From positions 310,001 to 374,000 of the forward strand of contig CAVQFB010000002.1 in assembly GCA_963711675.1 (NCBI GenBank): a DNA stretch of 64,000 nucleotides, given 5' to 3'. Source of the stretch: CAVQFB01 sp963711675 (GTDB taxonomy: Bacteria > Acidobacteriota > Terriglobia > Terriglobales > Acidobacteriaceae). Below the pieces are notes generated by a model that searched no databases, was not told where the DNA came from, and saw nothing but the letters and a program-made list of their open reading frames with translations. Positions 61,421-64,000 of this stretch are shown here, in pieces (position 1 is the stretch's first letter; each line of letters starts with the position of its first letter). The position numbers were made by a program, and so were the translations under genes.

Positions 61421-62595
61421 ACTGGTGTTCTAGTGCATACCTGCGTCGAGATCGCGGGCAACTGACGGTAGCGTTAGTCTCTGTCTTAACCATCACGGTC
61501 GTGTTTGCCAGTTGCGAGGGATCTGGACCGAGTGCCGCGACCTACGCGAAAAACTCGAACGACGCCCAACTGTTTACCATCCCGCAAGAGCAAATGTCGC
61601 ATGTGCAGGTGTTAAAGGTCCAGCCCACGACTCTAACCCGCACCCTGCGGCTCACGGGGGCGGTTGCCTACAACGGTTTTCGCACCACGCCAGTCATTAC
61701 ACAGGTGAGCGGTCTGATCAGCAGGGTCGTGGTGGTTCCCGGGCAGAAGGTACACCAGGGCGATCCCATGCTGTACGTGCACAGTCCGGACTATTCGCAA
61801 CTCCGCACCAACTACTTGAAGGCGAAGGATGCCTACGCTCTGGCGCAAAAAGCTTACGCGCGCGCCAAAGACTTGTACGAGCACAAAGCAATTGCCGAGC
61901 AGAACCTGGAGCAGGCGGAATCGGCCGAAGTGCAAGCCAGCGGGGACCTGGCATCATCGCAAGCCGCGCTGAAAGTGTTGGGAATTAATGATCCAGACGC
62001 CGTGGTTCAGGCTCCACCTTCGTTTGAGGTTCCAGTGAAGGCGCCGATCAGCGGCGAGGTGGTTGAACAGGACGTGGCCGCGGGCCAGCTTATTCAGCCC
62101 GGCAGCACCCAGTGTTTCATGATTTCTGACACCGGCAACGTGTGGGTGCTGGTCAATGTCTATCAGAAGGACTTGCCATACGTACGCGTGGGAGATTCGG
62201 TGACGATCCAGACCGACACTTACTCCGACGTTTTCCACGGCCGCATTTCCTACGTTGCCGCCTCCCTCGATCCGAGCACTCGTACCCTGCAGGCGCGCAT
62301 CGACACCGGTAATCCCGGCGAGAAACTGAAGAAGGATATGTACGTGGTTGCCACCGTAAACGCGGGCATGATCGCCAATACAATTGCGCTGCCGGACTCG
62401 GCGGTCCTGCGTGATAGCGAGAACCAACCTTTTGTTTATGCGGCGACTGCTTCGAACCAGTTTGGCAGGCGCACGGTAACGCTGGGAGAAAGCCTGAACG
62501 GACAGACGGAGATTACCAGCGGGCTGACGCCAGGGGATCAGGTGATCGGAGATGGCAGCTTGTTCCTGCAGTTTGCGAACTCACTGCAACGCTGA
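61417..62595 (+). CDS. RND efflux periplasmic adaptor (membrane fusion protein, CusB/CzcB-like)
   Basis: A 392-aa protein overlapping the previous stop by 4 nt. N-terminal signal/anchor with VVFASCEGS, where the Cys could be lipidated. Then the MFP arrangement: biotinyl-lipoyl half (GLISRVVVVPGQKVHQGDPML), helical hairpin (DAYALAQKAYARAKDLYEHK, LEQAESAEVQASGDLASSQA), second lipoyl half (APISGEVVEQDVAAGQLIQP) and beta-barrel (VWVLVNVYQKDLPYVRVGDS). It couples the inner-membrane pump to the TolC duct. Confidence 0.93.
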   Translation: MNWCSSAYLRRDRGQLTVALVSVLTITVVFASCEGSGPSAATYAKNSNDAQLFTIPQEQMSHVQVLKVQPTTLTRTLRLTGAVAYNGFRTTPVITQVSGLISRVVVVPGQKVHQGDPMLYVHSPDYSQLRTNYLKAKDAYALAQKAYARAKDLYEHKAIAEQNLEQAESAEVQASGDLASSQAALKVLGINDPDAVVQAPPSFEVPVKAPISGEVVEQDVAAGQLIQPGSTQCFMISDTGNVWVLVNVYQKDLPYVRVGDSVTIQTDTYSDVFHGRISYVAASLDPSTRTLQARIDTGNPGEKLKKDMYVVATVNAGMIANTIALPDSAVLRDSENQPFVYAATASNQFGRRTVTLGESLNGQTEITSGLTPGDQVIGDGSLFLQFANSLQR

Positions 62596-62661
62596 CCGCA
62601 TCGCAAAAGGATGGAAAGCTTTCCACAGACCTCCAGTGAGGACAGTGTCCACGGCAACTGA

Positions 62662-64000
62662 ATGATCCATCGAATCGTCCAAGCGGCTCTGCGTCAGAGG
62701 TTCCTGGTGCTGATGCTCACCGCTTTCATCACGGTGGGCGGGGTCCTGTCATTTCAGCGGATGCCCGTGGACGCTTACCCCGACCTTTCCCCTCCCCAGG
62801 TCGAAATCATTACCCAGTGGCCGGACCATGCCGCGGAAGAGGTGGAACGATTGGTGACGCTTCCTCTGGAACTCCAGATGAATGGCGTCCCCCACCTAGT
62901 GGTGATGCGCTCTATCTCGCTCTACGGGTTGTCGGATGTCAGGCTGACTTTCGAGGAGAGCACCGACGACTATTCCGCACGACAAATCGTTTTTGAACGG
63001 TTGGCCCAAGCCACTCTCCCTACGGGAGTGAGTCCGAGTCTGGCGCCGTTATTTAGCCCGAGCGGCCTGGTGTATCGCTATGTGCTGGAGAGTCCCGATC
63101 GCACTCCGCAGGAGCTGAAGACGATTGAGGATTGGGTCGTGGAACGCGCCTATCGTTCGGTCCACGGCGTGGCCGACGACTCGGGCTTTGGCGGCACGGT
63201 GATGCAGTATCAAGTGCTGCTCGATCCCGCGCGTATCTATGGATATCACCTGACCGTCCCGCAAGTGACCGCGGCCTTGGCCGCTAACAATGCGAATGCT
63301 GGTGGTGGATTTTATTCGCAAGGCGGACAGTTCTACTACGTACGCGGCATCGGCCTGGTGCGGAATACAGATGACATTGCAAACATCGTTGTCGGCGCCA
63401 ACAAGGGAGTGCCCGTCCGAGTGCGTGACGTGGGAGACGTCACGATCGGGCACGCGCCACGCCTGGGCGAATTCGGCTTCCAGAAAAATGATGACTCGGT
63501 CGAAGGCGTGATTCTGATGCTCCGCGGGGAGCAGACACAGAACGTCCTCAAGGCGGTAGAAGCAAAAACGGAGGAGCTCAACCGCCAGATCCTGCCCCCG
63601 GACGTGAAGATTCATCCCTACTACGACCGGAGCGAACTGGTTGATCTGACCACCGACACGGTCGAGAACAACTTGCTCCGGGGCATGGCGCTCGTGCTGA
63701 TCGTGCTCATATTCTTCCTGGTCAGTTTCCGCGCTGCGATCATCGTCGCCGTCACCATCCCGCTTTCTTTGCTTTTTGCATTCATTGTGCTTCACGCGCA
63801 CGATGTTGCCGCGAACTTGCTCTCCATCGGAGCCATCGACTTCGGCATCGTTATCGATGGCACGGTCGTGATGATCGAGAACATCTACCGCGAACTCGCT
63901 TTGCGGGAAGGGCAGGACTACAACCTCAATGAGGTTATTCTGGCCGCTGCCAAGGATGTGGACCGGCCCATCTTCTATTCGGTCGCGGTCATCTTGGCAG
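62662..64000 (+). CDS. RND efflux pump permease (CzcA/CusA type), 3' end outside window
   Basis: Open from the ATG at 62662 to the window edge (446 codons; full CzcA/CusA about 1030-1050). Helix 1 (LVLMLTAFITVGGVLSFQR) is followed by the porter domain MPVDAYPDLSPPQVEI, then membrane helices. It has the CzcA/CusA signature of helix 4, GAIDFGIVIDGTVVMIENI (about 389-407), with the charged residues of the proton relay. This HME-type subgroup exports heavy metals such as Cu, Ag, Co, Zn or Cd; the metal cannot be chosen from this half. It completes a TolC-adaptor-permease operon, 66 nt after the adaptor. Confidence 0.93.
   Translation, partial: MIHRIVQAALRQRFLVLMLTAFITVGGVLSFQRMPVDAYPDLSPPQVEIITQWPDHAAEEVERLVTLPLELQMNGVPHLVVMRSISLYGLSDVRLTFEESTDDYSARQIVFERLAQATLPTGVSPSLAPLFSPSGLVYRYVLESPDRTPQELKTIEDWVVERAYRSVHGVADDSGFGGTVMQYQVLLDPARIYGYHLTVPQVTAALAANNANAGGGFYSQGGQFYYVRGIGLVRNTDDIANIVVGANKGVPVRVRDVGDVTIGHAPRLGEFGFQKNDDSVEGVILMLRGEQTQNVLKAVEAKTEELNRQILPPDVKIHPYYDRSELVDLTTDTVENNLLRGMALVLIVLIFFLVSFRAAIIVAVTIPLSLLFAFIVLHAHDVAANLLSIGAIDFGIVIDGTVVMIENIYRELALREGQDYNLNEVILAAAKDVDRPIFYSVAVILA

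Overview
The window looks like chromosome from a soil-type member of the Acidobacteriota (Terriglobales-like). This is inference, not proof. It rests on the moderately high G+C, a futalosine-route menaquinone pair (mqnP-mqnE), an Omp85/TamB outer-membrane module, many PKD, FecR, PspC and FG-GAP surface proteins, and dozens of short intergenic repeats of the kind whose translations give spurious 'CHPERSEGP' peptides. There is no phage, plasmid or CRISPR signal.

Layout. 1-4.8 kb, minus strand: a DUF4097 protein, an anti-sigma/ECF sigma pair, an MFS transporter and a ThiF/MoeB-like E1 enzyme. 4.9-12.8 kb, plus strand: a tight operon of a many-POTRA Omp85 protein, a SurA-like chaperone and TamB, for outer-membrane assembly. 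12.8-16.8 kb: pcm, a PEGA protein, mqnP and mqnE. 17.0-19.3 kb: the most unusual locus, an HPF/RaiA-like ribosome-binding domain fused to a sigma-70-like region, followed after 23 nt by an eRF1-like (baeRF-type) protein with a zinc ribbon and a terminator. 19.4-21.8 kb: a frameshifted Tat-exported glycosylasparaginase facing glpX.

21.9-27.1 kb is gene-poor. It holds a collagen-like secreted protein, a mosaic array of about 170-bp repeats and a decayed IS110 element. 27.2-35.8 kb carries secreted proteins, an ACP/KAS II pair, two frameshifted small genes (DinB, AhpD-like), a glutaryl-CoA-dehydrogenase-like enzyme, pyrF and rlpA. 36.3-44.1 kb is mostly plus strand: thiD, TPR, PspC, hydrolase, aroA with a MITE-like insertion exactly at its stop codon, an outer-membrane barrel and a CBS protein. 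44.1-50.1 kb holds an SGNH hydrolase, a FucP/GluP-type sugar porter with a ROK kinase (sugar uptake and phosphorylation), an FG-GAP/ASPIC gene with four one-base insertions, and tRNA-Lys. 50.4-53.2 kb holds a secreted protein, a CPBP protease and an EamA transporter. 53.6-58.4 kb is a PKD-repeat/FecR/YbgF-like surface operon. 59-64 kb holds a small ORF, a cold-shock gene and a TolC/adaptor/CzcA-type RND efflux operon that runs off the window.

One-base frameshifts cluster between 19 and 50 kb in genes that otherwise read as well-conserved proteins. Sequencing or assembly error is therefore a serious alternative to true pseudogenes.
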